Notes: generated from the letters alone by a model not told the origin. A stretch of 64,000 nucleotides of DNA from JALYRV01 sp036675475 (GCA_036675475.1 JAKFEY010000099.1:1-64000), one strand, 5' to 3'; positions 49,741 to 58,734 are shown, counted from the stretch's first letter. Numbers and translations are program-made.

Positions 49741-50481
49741 TTGCCGTCATTTCTCGTTGCCCTGCTCGTGTCGGCCGCCGTTACGCAGGCGGCGGTCTTC
49801 GCGACGACGATCTATCTGCATCGCGCCGCGACACATCGCTCGCTCGTGCTTCATCCCGCCGCGGCGTGGTTGTTTCGCGCCTGCATCTGGATGACCACCG
49901 GCATCGTGCCGCGCGAGTGGGTGGCGGTGCACCGCAAGCATCACAAGTACACCGACAAGGAAGGCGATCCGCACAGCCCGCTGCTCGAAGGCTTCTGGAA
50001 GGTGCAGCTGGGGAACGTCTTCTACTACGTGCGCGAGTTGAAGGACCCGTCGCTCGTGTCCACGTACGCGCGCGAGATGGAGCCCGACCGCTGGGACAAG
50101 GTGCTGTTCGATCACGGCTCGCTCGGCGTGGCGGCGGGCATCGCGCTGCTGTGCGCGTTGTTAGGCGTCGGCTGGGGCCTGATTGCGGGCGGCCTGCACG
50201 CCGTGATGTACGTGTTCGTGCTGTCGGCGTCGATCAACGGCCTGTGTCATTTCGCCGGCTACAGGAATTTCGCCAACACCGCCACCAACCTGAAGCTGGT
50301 GGCGTGGCTCACCGGCGGCGAGGGGCTGCACAACAACCATCATGGGTTTCCGCGCAGTCCGAAATTCAGTGTCAATCGCGGGGAAGTCGATCCGGCCTGG
50401 CCGCTGATCCGGCTGATGATCGCGATGCGCCTCGCGCGGCCGTACAAGACGATCGACCAGAGTTTAGAAGTGGTGAGCTAA
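49741..50481 (+). CDS. fatty acid (acyl-CoA type) desaturase
   Basis: The 246-residue membrane protein has the three His boxes of acyl desaturases: HRAATHR, HRKHHKYTD and HNNHH, between about four hydrophobic helices. It introduces a double bond into a membrane fatty acid using a di-iron centre. The TTG start follows a strong AGGAGGA site. The TAA stop lies in a 25-bp repeat shared with the pcnB end. Confidence 0.9.
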   Translation: MPSFLVALLVSAAVTQAAVFATTIYLHRAATHRSLVLHPAAAWLFRACIWMTTGIVPREWVAVHRKHHKYTDKEGDPHSPLLEGFWKVQLGNVFYYVRELKDPSLVSTYAREMEPDRWDKVLFDHGSLGVAAGIALLCALLGVGWGLIAGGLHAVMYVFVLSASINGLCHFAGYRNFANTATNLKLVAWLTGGEGLHNNHHGFPRSPKFSVNRGEVDPAWPLIRLMIAMRLARPYKTIDQSLEVVS

Positions 50482-50493
50482 GAGTTAAGAGTT
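50469..50493. repeat. gene-end repeat at a convergent junction, copy 1
   Basis: The 25-bp TGGTGAGCTAAGAGTTAAGA-type sequence closely matches 61659-61683. It contains the stop codons of both convergent genes (desaturase and pcnB) and has a 7-bp period (AGCTAAG, AGTTAAG). Confidence 0.6.
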
Positions 50494-51837
50494 TTCGGCC
50501 GGGGGGCGGCGTCTGCCGCGGCCCCGGCGCCTGCGCCGCCGCCGTCCGCGCGGGTCCTGGGCGGATTCGGCCGGCGCGCCGTCCTGGCCGCCCGGCGCCA
50601 CCGCATGCTCCGCCTTCTGCTCCTTCCACACGTCCACCAGATCGGGATCGGTCCCGAAAATTTCCAGCCACGTGAGCGTCTCGTCGAAGGCGGGACGATG
50701 GACGAGGCTGCGCTGCTGGCGGAACGAGAGCGCCTGTTCGTTGAGGCGCGGAATGAGCATGGAGATGTGGCGGAAGCGATCGACGTCGCGGCGCGCGAGC
50801 GGCAGCATGCCCAGCGACACGCGCTCGGACAGCGGCTCGCGTATGCGCTTGCCGGGACGTTCGGGCTTGAGCGCAGCGCGCGGCGGCCGGGTTTCGGGCG
50901 GCAGCAGGCCGAGCGGGCCGACGAGCGCGCCGAGCAGAATGGGGTTGGTGAGCGACGCCGGGATGTCGGGATGCCCGCGGCGATACACATCGAGCGCGGT
51001 CAGGCTTTCGTAGAAGCGCGTGCCCGCACCCGCCAGTTCCGGCGTGATCAGCTCCAGCAACCCGGTTTCGTCGAGGGCGTGGAACGTCCTGGCCGCCGAT
51101 CCTGAGCGCAGGATCTTGTAGTACTCCTCGATCATCCGCGCGGGCGACGCCTGCTGAATGAGCTCGCGGTGCGCTTCGATGGCCTCGATCACGCCCGGAT
51201 CGAGCTGAAAGTCGAGCCGCGAGGCCATCACGACCGCCCGCAGCATGCGCACCGGATCTTCCACGAACCGCACGTTCGGGTCGCCAATCGAGCGGATGAC
51301 GCGCGCCTTCAGGTCCTCGAGCCCGCCGACATAGTCGATCACCGAGAAGGTGGCGATGTCATAGAACATGCCGTTGACGGTGAAGTCGCGGCGGAAGGCG
51401 TCTTCTTCCGGCGTGCCGAAGCTGTTGTCGCGGTGGATGAAGGCGACGTTGTCGGCGATGGCGTTGGTGTGCTCGGCGGCCGGCGCGTCGGGCGTTTCGG
51501 GGGCCTCGCCGGGCGCGCCCGGCACGTCGGCGACCTGCCGCCGGAAGGTGGCCACCTCGATGGTCTTGGGGCCGAACTTCACGTGGGCGAGCCGGAAGCG
51601 GCGGCCGATGATCCAGCAGTTGCGAAAGAGCTTCTTGATTTCGTACGGGTGCGCGCTCGTGCCGATGTCGAAGTCCTTCGGGCGGCGGCTGAGCATCAAA
51701 TCGCGGACGCTGCCGCCCACCAGATAGGCAATATGCCCGTTCTCGCGCAGCCGGTAGAGCACCTTGAGGGCGTCTGAATCGATGTCGCGGCGGGAGATCG
51801 GATGGTCGGAGCGCGGAAGGACGTGGGGCTCCATCAT
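50485..51837 (-). CDS. pcnB: polynucleotide adenylyltransferase / CCA-adding-like
   Basis: The 450-residue class II nucleotidyltransferase has the head motif YLVGGSVRDLMLSRRPKDFDIGTSAHP with the catalytic Asp pair, FIHRDNSFGTPEEDAFRRDFTVNG, and ERPRF-like RMLRAVVMASRLDFQLDP. The very basic C-terminal tail (GRRRRRRRGRGRRRP) fits bacterial poly(A) polymerase I, which tags RNA for decay. Two tandem ATGs (51837, 51834) follow a TATAAT box. Confidence 0.9.
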   Translation of the reverse strand: MMEPHVLPRSDHPISRRDIDSDALKVLYRLRENGHIAYLVGGSVRDLMLSRRPKDFDIGTSAHPYEIKKLFRNCWIIGRRFRLAHVKFGPKTIEVATFRRQVADVPGAPGEAPETPDAPAAEHTNAIADNVAFIHRDNSFGTPEEDAFRRDFTVNGMFYDIATFSVIDYVGGLEDLKARVIRSIGDPNVRFVEDPVRMLRAVVMASRLDFQLDPGVIEAIEAHRELIQQASPARMIEEYYKILRSGSAARTFHALDETGLLELITPELAGAGTRFYESLTALDVYRRGHPDIPASLTNPILLGALVGPLGLLPPETRPPRAALKPERPGKRIREPLSERVSLGMLPLARRDVDRFRHISMLIPRLNEQALSFRQQRSLVHRPAFDETLTWLEIFGTDPDLVDVWKEQKAEHAVAPGGQDGAPAESAQDPRGRRRRRRRGRGRRRPPAENS

Positions 51838-51848
51838 GTCGCGGAACG

Positions 51849-51854
51849 ATTATA
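51849..51854 (-). promoter_or_regulatory. putative -10 box for pcnB
   Basis: Read on the minus strand this is a perfect TATAAT, ending 11 nt before the ATG at 51837 and 14 nt before the second ATG. The 5' leader would be only a few nucleotides. Confidence 0.45.
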
Positions 51855-51879
51855 GCGAGTGCTAGGATGGCCGTTGGGT

Positions 51880-52704
51880 ATGGCGATCATTTCCGCGCTG
51901 ATTCTGGCGCTGGCGGCCGTGCAGGGCCAGGCGCAGACCGTGTCGCCCGCCGCTGCCGCGGCAGCCGGCCGCACGCACTACAACGCCGGGCGCCCCGCTG
52001 AGGCGCTGGCCGCCGTCCAGCCCGTGCTGGTGCGGCCGGGCGAGCCGGCCGCGGCGGCCCTGGTGGCGGCACGCGCGCTGCTCGAGCGCTACCGCATGTC
52101 GGTCGATCCGGCCGACCTCGCGACGGCGCGCGCGCACCTGCGGGCCATCGACACCACGGCGCTCGACCCGTCGGAGCGCCGCGAGCTGGTGGTGGGCCTG
52201 GCCGAGGCGCTGTACCTGGACGATTCGTTCGCCGCCGCCGCCGAGCTGTTCGACACGGCGCTCGGGCCGGCCGGGGGCGCGGGATCGCTCGACGGGGAAG
52301 CGCGCGAGCGCGCGCTCGACTGGTGGGCCACCTCGCTCGACCGGCACGCCCAGTTGACGCCGCAGGCCGAGCGCCGCGCGATCTACCGGCGCATCGCCGA
52401 TCGCATGGAGCGCGAAAGCCGCGAGCAGCCGAACTCGACGCCCGCCGCCTACTGGCTGGCGGCGGCGGCGCGCGGCGCCGGCGAGCTCGATCGCGCCTGG
52501 GCCGCCGCGATTGCCGCATGGGTGCGCGCGTCGATGACGCGCGACCGCGGCGCCGCGTTGCGCGCCGACATCGACCGCCTCGCGCAGCACGCCCTGATTC
52601 CTGAGCGGGCGCGCGCGCTCGGCCTGGGACAGAAAGAAACCGAACAGGCCGTCGCCGCGATGACCGCCGAATGGGAATTGATTAAGAAAAACTGGAGTCG
52701 ATAG
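51880..52704 (+). CDS. exported TPR-like protein
   Basis: The 274-residue protein has a short signal peptide (MAIISALILALAAVQGQAQ) and Ala-rich helical repeats (THYNAGRPAEALAAVQPVL, ALYLDDSFAAAAELFDTAL, AYWLAAAARGAGELDRAWA) like tetratricopeptide repeats. It probably binds proteins in the periplasm. No enzymatic motif is seen. A TAGGAT box lies 11 nt before the ATG. Confidence 0.7.
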   Translation: MAIISALILALAAVQGQAQTVSPAAAAAAGRTHYNAGRPAEALAAVQPVLVRPGEPAAAALVAARALLERYRMSVDPADLATARAHLRAIDTTALDPSERRELVVGLAEALYLDDSFAAAAELFDTALGPAGGAGSLDGEARERALDWWATSLDRHAQLTPQAERRAIYRRIADRMERESREQPNSTPAAYWLAAAARGAGELDRAWAAAIAAWVRASMTRDRGAALRADIDRLAQHALIPERARALGLGQKETEQAVAAMTAEWELIKKNWSR

Positions 52705-52726
52705 CGGATCGGCGATTCCGGTGCGA

Positions 52727-55423
52727 TTAGCTTTTCGCGTCTTTCCAGTTCGCGCCCACGCCCACGTCCACCGTCAGCGGCACATCCAGCGCCGCCGCGC
52801 GCTCCATGTGCTCGCGCACCAGCGCCGTTGCCTCCTCGGCCTGCGCCTCCGGCACCTCGAACAGCAGCTCGTCGTGCACCGTGAGGATCATGCGCGCCGG
52901 CGTCGGGCGTCCCGCATTCCAGGCAAGCAGCGCCGCGTGCGTGTCGATCATCGCGCGCTTCAGGATGTCGGCTGCCATCCCCTGAATCGGGAAGTTCGTC
53001 GTTTCGCGCTCGGCGCGCGCGCGAATCTGGCCGTTCGAGCTGTTCAGATCGGGCACGAGGCGCCGCCTCCCGTCGGGCGTGAACACCATGCCCGTGCGCC
53101 GCGCCTCGTCGAGCGTGCGGTCGATGTACGTGCGCACGCCGGGGAAGCCCGCGAAGTACGCGTCGATGAACGCCTGCGCCTCGTCCTGCGACACGTCGAT
53201 GTCTTTCGCCAGCGTGTACTTCGTCTTGCCGTACAGCACCGCGTAATTGACCATCTTCGCCGTCGCGCGCAGGTTCTGCGTGTTGCTCTGATCCATGCCG
53301 CCGAGCAGCGCCGCCGCCGTGCGATCGTGAATGTCCTCGCCGGCGCGGAACGCCTCGATGAGCGCCGCGTCCTTGGCGAGATGTGCCAGCACGCGCAGCT
53401 CGATCTGTGAATAGTCGGCCGACAGCAGCACGTGGCCGTCTTCGGCAATGAATGCACGGCGAATCTCGCGCCCGGCCGGCGTCCTGATCGGGATGTTCTG
53501 CAGGTTGGGATCGCTGCTGCTCAACCGCCCGGTGGCCGCCACCGCCTGGTTGAAGCACGTGTGCACGCGGCCCGTCAGCGGATGAATCAGCTGCGGCAGC
53601 GCATCGATGTAGGTGCCCTTCAGTTTCTGAAGCACGCGCCACTGCAGGATCAGCCGCACCACCTCGTACTCGTCGGCCAGATCCTCGAGCACGTCGGCCG
53701 CGGTCGACGTCGCCTTCGTCTTCACCGTCCGGCGCGCCGCGGGCGGCGGCTTCAGGCCCATCTTTTCGAACAGCACGTCGGACAGCTGCCTGGGCGAATT
53801 GATGTTGAACTCGAGCCCGGCCAGCGCGAAGATGCGGCCGCTCAGCACCGCCAGCTCCGCGTCGAGCACGCGCGACTGCGACGCCAGCGCCGAGGAGTCC
53901 ACCTTCACGCCGGCGCGCTCGATGGCCACCAGCACGGGCACGAGCGGCATCTCGAGCCCGGCATAGAGCGCGTCCAGCTTCTCGCGCGCGAGCGCCTCCT
54001 TCAGCGGCGCGGCAAGCTGCAGCGGCAGATCCGCGCGCTCACCGGCGAAGTCGACGATGGCGTCGGGCGAGACGTCGCTGAGGCGCATGGCGCGCGCGCC
54101 GCGTCCGCAGATGTCCTCTTCGCGTCGCGCCTTGTAGCCGATCTGCTCGAGCGCGAGGTCCTCGACGAGATGCGACGACCGCGTCGCGTCCACCAGGTAG
54201 CTCGCCAGCATGGTGTCGAACCCCGCGCCGGCCAGCGTGATGCCGTGGCGCGCCAGCACGATGGCGTCGAACTTGAGGTCGTGCCCGATTTTCTGAATCG
54301 CGGGATTCTCGAAGATCGGCTTGAGCGCGGCCAGCGCGGTGTCGACCGTGAGGTCGGTGGCGCCGCCAAGCGTGCCTGGCGCGAACGGCACGTAGCGCGC
54401 GCGGCGCGCCTCGGTCGAGAAGGCCAGGCCCGCAATCGCGGCCCGCATCGCCGGCCCGCCGTCAGTGAGCACGCGAAACGCGAGCGTGCCCGCCGCCGTC
54501 AGGTCGGCGACCAGCGTGTCGAGCTCGGCGTCGGTCGTCACAAGCGCGTAGTCGCGCGCCACGCTGTCGGCGCTCGGCGCGTACTCGGTGACCAGCGTGC
54601 GGAAGCCGAGCCTCGAGAACAGCGCGTACGCGCGCTCGGGCGACGGGCCGCGATAGCGCAGCTGGTCGGCGTCAAAGGTGACCGGCACGTCGGTGTGAAT
54701 GCGCGCGAGCTCGCGGCTCTGCCGCGCGCCGTCGGCATGCGTGATCAGCGCCTCGCGCAGCTTCGGCTTGGTGATCTCCGGCGCGCGCTCGAGCAGCGCG
54801 TCGAGCGACCCGTACTCCGCAATCAGCTTCGGCGCGCCCTTCTCGCCGATGCCCGGCACGCCCTTGATGTTGTCGATGCTGTCGCCCATCAGGCCCATCA
54901 CGTCGACCACGAGCTCGGGCCGCACGCCCAGCTTCTGCAGCACCGCGTCGGCGTCGAACCACGTGCCCTCGTCGCGCGGGTTGAACACCTTGATCGGCCC
55001 GCCCACCAGCTGGAAGAAATCCTTGTCGCCGGTGACGATCGCCACGTCGAACCCGGCGCGCGCCGCCTGCGACGCCAGCGTCCCGATCACATCGTCCGCC
55101 TCATACCGCTCGGATGTGAGGATCGGCACGCCGAGCGCCTCGCACGCCTCGGTGACCCATGGAATCTGTTCGGCGAGATCCGGCGGCATCGGCGATCGGT
55201 TGGCCTTGTAGTCGGCCGCCATCTCCGACCGGAACGTCGGGCCCTTCTGGTCGAACGACGCCGCGATGTACTCGGGCCGGTGATCCGCAATCAGCTTCTT
55301 CAGCATCGTCGTGAAGCCGTAGACGGCGTTGGTGGATTTGCCGTCGGGACCGGTCAGGCCGCGAATCGCGTGGTAGGCGCGATACATCTGGTTGCTGCCG
55401 TCGATCAGAAAAAGGCGCGCCAT
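52727..55423 (-). CDS. polA: DNA polymerase I
   Basis: The 898-residue protein has the 5' nuclease domain (LFLIDGSNQMYRAYHA, RYEADDVIGTLA), a 3'-5' exonuclease-like domain and the polymerase domain: motif A SADYSQIELRVLAHL, motif B RATAKMVNYAVLYG and motif C TVHDELLFEV. The exonuclease DxE that should follow the first strand reads LAFRVLTDGG, so proofreading is probably lost. In the O-helix Tyr stands where E. coli has Phe762. The start at 55423 follows a TATCTT box by 6 nt, shared with the divergent gene. Confidence 0.95.
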   Translation of the reverse strand: MARLFLIDGSNQMYRAYHAIRGLTGPDGKSTNAVYGFTTMLKKLIADHRPEYIAASFDQKGPTFRSEMAADYKANRSPMPPDLAEQIPWVTEACEALGVPILTSERYEADDVIGTLASQAARAGFDVAIVTGDKDFFQLVGGPIKVFNPRDEGTWFDADAVLQKLGVRPELVVDVMGLMGDSIDNIKGVPGIGEKGAPKLIAEYGSLDALLERAPEITKPKLREALITHADGARQSRELARIHTDVPVTFDADQLRYRGPSPERAYALFSRLGFRTLVTEYAPSADSVARDYALVTTDAELDTLVADLTAAGTLAFRVLTDGGPAMRAAIAGLAFSTEARRARYVPFAPGTLGGATDLTVDTALAALKPIFENPAIQKIGHDLKFDAIVLARHGITLAGAGFDTMLASYLVDATRSSHLVEDLALEQIGYKARREEDICGRGARAMRLSDVSPDAIVDFAGERADLPLQLAAPLKEALAREKLDALYAGLEMPLVPVLVAIERAGVKVDSSALASQSRVLDAELAVLSGRIFALAGLEFNINSPRQLSDVLFEKMGLKPPPAARRTVKTKATSTAADVLEDLADEYEVVRLILQWRVLQKLKGTYIDALPQLIHPLTGRVHTCFNQAVAATGRLSSSDPNLQNIPIRTPAGREIRRAFIAEDGHVLLSADYSQIELRVLAHLAKDAALIEAFRAGEDIHDRTAAALLGGMDQSNTQNLRATAKMVNYAVLYGKTKYTLAKDIDVSQDEAQAFIDAYFAGFPGVRTYIDRTLDEARRTGMVFTPDGRRRLVPDLNSSNGQIRARAERETTNFPIQGMAADILKRAMIDTHAALLAWNAGRPTPARMILTVHDELLFEVPEAQAEEATALVREHMERAAALDVPLTVDVGVGANWKDAKS

Positions 55424-55428
55424 CCAGT

Positions 55429-55435
55429 TAAGATA
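55429..55435. promoter_or_regulatory. overlapping divergent -10 boxes in an 18-bp gap
   Basis: TAAGAT on the plus strand (55429-55434) ends 7 nt before the lipoprotein ATG; TATCTT on the minus strand (55430-55435) ends 6 nt before the polA ATG. Both transcripts would be leaderless from one shared site. Confidence 0.5.
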
Positions 55436-55441
55436 TCTCCG

Positions 55442-56212
55442 ATGTCTCTCCGCCGCTCCCTGTCCGCCGCGGTCCTGCTGCTGGCGCTTGCCGCCTGCGG
55501 CGGAACGGGCTTCGGCCGTCAGTACGAATACGACGAGCAACTCTATCTCGACGCCGACGGGTCCGCCGAAGTCGTCATCAACGCGTCGGTGCCCGCGCTG
55601 ATTGCGCTGCGCGGCCTGTCACTCGACCCGGCGCCCCGCGCCCGGATCGACCGCAATCGCGTGCGTGAGATGGTGGAGGAGCCCGGCCTCGACATCACGC
55701 GCGTCAGCCGTCCCTGGCGGCGCGACGGACGGCAGTTCATTCAGATCCGCGCGCGGATCGACGACGTGCGAAAGCTGGCCGGCACCAGGCTGTTTGGGTG
55801 GTCCGAGTACGACGTGTCGACGACGCCCGAGAACCTGCGCGCGTATGCGCAGACGGTGGGCGCGCCGGTGGGAACGGCGCCGGCTGATGTCGGCTGGGAC
55901 GGCAGCGAGCTCGTGGCCTTCAAGCTGCACCTGCCAAGCCGCATCATCGATCACAACGTGCGGCGGCTCGACACCAACGAAACCGGCAGCCCGGAGCGCG
56001 GCAACATTCTCACGTGGGAGCAGCGGCTCAGCGATCGCCTGCAGGGCAAGCCCATCGAGATGACCGTCCTGATGGAGAGCGGATCGATTCTGTACCGGAC
56101 GCTCGGCTTGTTCGCGGCGTCATTCGCCGCGGCGCTCGCGCTGCTCGCGACGATTATCTGGATGGTGATCCGGCGCGGCCGCCGCCGCAATCAGCTGCCG
56201 ACCAGGAGCTGA
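55442..56212 (+). CDS. LppM-like lipoprotein with C-terminal membrane helix
   Basis: The 256-residue protein has a lipoprotein signal (VLLLALAACGG, Cys about 19), a beta-rich middle (EYDEQLYLDADGSAEVVINAS), and a C-terminal transmembrane helix (FAASFAAALALLATIIWMVI) followed by arginines. This resembles LppM-type cell-envelope lipoproteins. The role is unknown. Its 3' end overlaps the convergent BON gene by 22 bp. Confidence 0.7.
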   Translation: MSLRRSLSAAVLLLALAACGGTGFGRQYEYDEQLYLDADGSAEVVINASVPALIALRGLSLDPAPRARIDRNRVREMVEEPGLDITRVSRPWRRDGRQFIQIRARIDDVRKLAGTRLFGWSEYDVSTTPENLRAYAQTVGAPVGTAPADVGWDGSELVAFKLHLPSRIIDHNVRRLDTNETGSPERGNILTWEQRLSDRLQGKPIEMTVLMESGSILYRTLGLFAASFAAALALLATIIWMVIRRGRRRNQLPTRS

Positions 56213-56718
56213 TCGCCGACCTTCGTTCCTGCCGCGTCTTCGGCCAGCGACACGGCCACGAGGCGCTCGACCGCCGTGCGCACGCTGCCGGCGAGCGCGA
56301 CCTGCCCCTTGTCCACGATCACCCGAATCGGCGGATGCGTCATCGCGGCGTACTGCCTGAACGAGGGATGCCCGTAAATGGCGCGCGCCACGCGCTGCCG
56401 CAGCGCATCGTCGGCCGCCGACGATGAGAGGACGGCGATGCGGTTGACGACCTGGCGGACGCCTGGAACGGTGGCCACCTCCGTCTCGAGCTGATCGCGC
56501 TTGGCTTTCGACGTGACCTTGCCATTGAGCGTGATCGTGCCGCCCTCGCCCGACGCGGCGACGTGGTCGAACACCGTGATGGCCTGCGTGGCGTTGAGCA
56601 GGTCGCGTACGGCGGGCAGCGCCGGGCTGGCCTGGGCAGCGTCGACGGCCTGCGCCTGCAGCGGCGCAACACACAGGCTCAACGCCAGCGCGGCCGTGAT
56701 CAGTTGCCGAAGGTGCAT
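56191..56718 (-). CDS. exported double BON-domain protein
   Basis: The 175-residue protein has a signal peptide (LITAALALSLCVAPLQAQA) and two BON domains, the first around TITLNGKVTSKAKRDQLETEV and the second around PIRVIVDKGQVALAGSVRTAVER. BON domains bind membranes or phospholipids and occur in osmotic-shock and outer-membrane proteins. No other domain is seen. Confidence 0.85.
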   Translation of the reverse strand: MHLRQLITAALALSLCVAPLQAQAVDAAQASPALPAVRDLLNATQAITVFDHVAASGEGGTITLNGKVTSKAKRDQLETEVATVPGVRQVVNRIAVLSSSAADDALRQRVARAIYGHPSFRQYAAMTHPPIRVIVDKGQVALAGSVRTAVERLVAVSLAEDAAGTKVGDQLLVGS

Positions 56719-56783
56719 GCCTGCTGAAACATCAAACGAGGTGCCAGGGCGCGCCGGCCGAATCGTGGAAAAACAGGCCTGAA

Positions 56784-56798
56784 CGGGCGTTGCGCCCG
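56784..56798 (-). terminator. possible terminator after the ZIP transporter gene
   Basis: A 6-bp GC stem (CGGGCG/CGCCCG, TTG loop on the plus strand) lies 36 nt after the ZIP stop codon on the minus strand. It is followed by an 8-bp CAGGCCTG palindrome and then TTTTT. The 10-nt gap before the T-run makes it imperfect. Confidence 0.35.
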
Positions 56799-56833
56799 CG
56801 GGGGGCTTTATTCCTGACGCTTGAACAGGACAG

Positions 56834-57589
56834 TCACATGACCGCCAGGGTGACGAGCCCGAGCAGGATGAGCGCGAGCTGGCGGAAGCTGCTCGCGTCG
56901 AACTTGCCCTCGTGCAGCGAGGGAATCAGGTCGGCCATGGCGACGTAGAGAAACGCGCCGGCCGCGAACGCCAGCACCTTGGGAATGATGGCCGGCGCGG
57001 ATGCGCCGAACGCAAGCATCAACAGCGCGCCAAGCACGCCGCCGGCCGCCGACGCCATGTTGAGGCCGATGGTGGCGCGGCGCGAGTAGCCGGCCGACAG
57101 CAGGATGGCGGCATCGCCAACTTCCTGCGGAATCTCGTGCGCCGCAACGGCGAGCGCGGTCGTCACGCCGAGCCCGGGCGACACCAGCGTGGCCGCCGCG
57201 ATCACCGCACCGTCGATGAAGGTGTGCACCGCGTCGCCAATCACTACGAGCGAGGCTGCGCGCTTGTGCGCCGCGCACTCCTCATCGTCATGACAGTGAT
57301 GCCAGAGGACGACCTTTTCGAGCACGAAGAAGGTGAGGATGCCGGCCACCAGCGTGAACATGCTGCTGCGGACGGCTTCGGTCTCGAGCGCTTCGGGCAG
57401 CAGGTTGAACAGCGACACGCCGAGCAGCGTGCCCACGGCGTAGCTGACGAGCCACGGCACGAGGCGCGTGCGGAGGTCGTGACGCACCAGCAGCACGAGC
57501 GAGGCCGTCAGCAGGCCTCCGACACTGCCGAGGATGCTGAGGCCTACTGCGGTGAGCGACGTCGAGAGATCGGGCGGAGAGATGGGCAA
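56834..57589 (-). CDS. ZIP family metal transporter
   Basis: The 251-residue membrane protein has about eight helices, the metal-site motifs VIGDAVHTFIDGAVIAA and AVAAHEIPQEVGDAAILL, and a cytoplasmic His-rich loop LWHHCHDDEECAAH. It should import zinc or a related divalent metal. The TTG start at 57589 lies 9 nt after a TAAGAT box and has no Shine-Dalgarno. Confidence 0.9.
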   Translation of the reverse strand: MPISPPDLSTSLTAVGLSILGSVGGLLTASLVLLVRHDLRTRLVPWLVSYAVGTLLGVSLFNLLPEALETEAVRSSMFTLVAGILTFFVLEKVVLWHHCHDDEECAAHKRAASLVVIGDAVHTFIDGAVIAAATLVSPGLGVTTALAVAAHEIPQEVGDAAILLSAGYSRRATIGLNMASAAGGVLGALLMLAFGASAPAIIPKVLAFAAGAFLYVAMADLIPSLHEGKFDASSFRQLALILLGLVTLAVM

Positions 57590-57598
57590 CGCGCGTCC

Positions 57599-57604
57599 AT
57601 CTTA
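57599..57604 (-). promoter_or_regulatory. putative -10 box for the ZIP gene
   Basis: Read on the minus strand this is TAAGAT, ending 9 nt before the TTG start. The spacing equals that of the other TTG-start gene at 19270. Confidence 0.4.
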
Positions 57605-57637
57605 GCGTTTCCCGGGCGTCTCCGGCCGTCTCTCGCG

Positions 57638-58684
57638 CTAGCTGGCGACGTAGCCGCGGCGCGCGCGGATGTGATGGCTGCCGCGCTTGAGCCGCACTTC
57701 GATCGTGTGCCAGCGGCCGTCCTTCGGCGCGTTCGACGAGTAGCCGATGAAGTACTGCTTGCTCAACTCGTCGGCGATGCCGGCCGTGGCTGGATCGAGA
57801 TCGCGCGCGGATCGAATGATTTCCGTGCGGCCGCCGCTGTCGTCGGTGATGCTGCGCAGCGCATCCTCGTCGACGCTGTCGGTGGACGTGCGCGACGCGC
57901 GCTGCGCCGGCTGTTGCGGCGGCGGCTGCATCACGGGCGGCCGGCGGCCGGGAAACGGGCTCGGCACCGGGATGCGCACGGGCGGTTTCCACGTGGGCTG
58001 CGCGCGCCGGGGCGAGGACGTGCCGCTGCCGGTGTCGATGCCGATTGCATAGACGAGCACTTCGGTTTCGCGAATGAGCTGCTGCACCGACGCGACGTCG
58101 ATCTGGCTGTTCGTGTCGTTGCCGTCCGAAATGATCACGACGGCCTTCTTGCGCTGCGCGCCGCTCTGCGCCAGCGGCACGGCCTCGGCGGCGGCGTCAT
58201 ACATGGCCGTGCCGCCGCGCGCCTGGATGCGGCCGAGCGCGCGGCTGATGGCGCCGCGATCGGTCGTCCAGTCCTGCACCAGCGTCGCCTGGCTTTCGAA
58301 CTGATAGAGGAACACCTCGTCCTGCTGATCGAGCAGGCCGTACAGGAAGCGCTCGACGGCCGACTTCGCCGCGGCCATCTTCTCGCCCGACATGCTGCCG
58401 CTCGTGTCCATCACGAGACCGAGGCTGACCGGCACGCGCTCGTTGTCGAAGTGCGTAATCGTGACGGGCTTGCCGTCTTCGTAGACCACGAAGTCGTCCT
58501 TGCGCAGGCCCGGCACGAACCGGCCATTGTCGTCGGTCACGGTCACCGTGACGTTGACGAGCGACGCGCTCGTGCGGAACGAGAAGCCGGGCTCCTGCGG
58601 CCTTTGCGGCGCCTGCTGCTGGGCCGACAGCGCGACGGCGGCCGTAACGGCCGCGGCGAACGTGAGCAGGACTCTGGATCTCAT
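57638..58684 (-). CDS. VWFA-related protein, acidobacterial type
   Basis: The 348-residue exported protein has a signal peptide (LLTFAAAVTAAVALSAQ), an N-terminal segment (VNVTVTVTDDNGRFVPGLRKDDFVVYEDG) typical of the acidobacterial VWFA-related family, then a von Willebrand A domain with MIDAS DTSGSMSG and a Pro-rich loop (IPVPSPFPGRRPPV). Such proteins bind partners through a metal. It is the last gene of a minus-strand run with the FxLYD and TonB-like genes. A heptad repeat precedes its ATG by 8 nt. Confidence 0.9.
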   Translation of the reverse strand: MRSRVLLTFAAAVTAAVALSAQQQAPQRPQEPGFSFRTSASLVNVTVTVTDDNGRFVPGLRKDDFVVYEDGKPVTITHFDNERVPVSLGLVMDTSGSMSGEKMAAAKSAVERFLYGLLDQQDEVFLYQFESQATLVQDWTTDRGAISRALGRIQARGGTAMYDAAAEAVPLAQSGAQRKKAVVIISDGNDTNSQIDVASVQQLIRETEVLVYAIGIDTGSGTSSPRRAQPTWKPPVRIPVPSPFPGRRPPVMQPPPQQPAQRASRTSTDSVDEDALRSITDDSGGRTEIIRSARDLDPATAGIADELSKQYFIGYSSNAPKDGRWHTIEVRLKRGSHHIRARRGYVAS

Positions 58685-58692
58685 CGCTTTCT

Positions 58693-58727
58693 CTTTCGTC
58701 TTCAGTCTTCCGTCTTCAGTCTTTCGT
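58693..58727 (-). repeat. heptad tandem repeat before the VWFA gene
   Basis: Five 7-bp units (plus strand CTTTCGT, CTTCAGT, CTTCCGT, CTTCAGT, CTTTCGT) fill the gap and end 8 nt before the VWFA start codon on the minus strand. In the reading direction they are purine-rich (ACGGAAG, ACTGAAG), a possible ribosome-binding context. Confidence 0.75.
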
Positions 58728-58734
58728 CTTCGCG

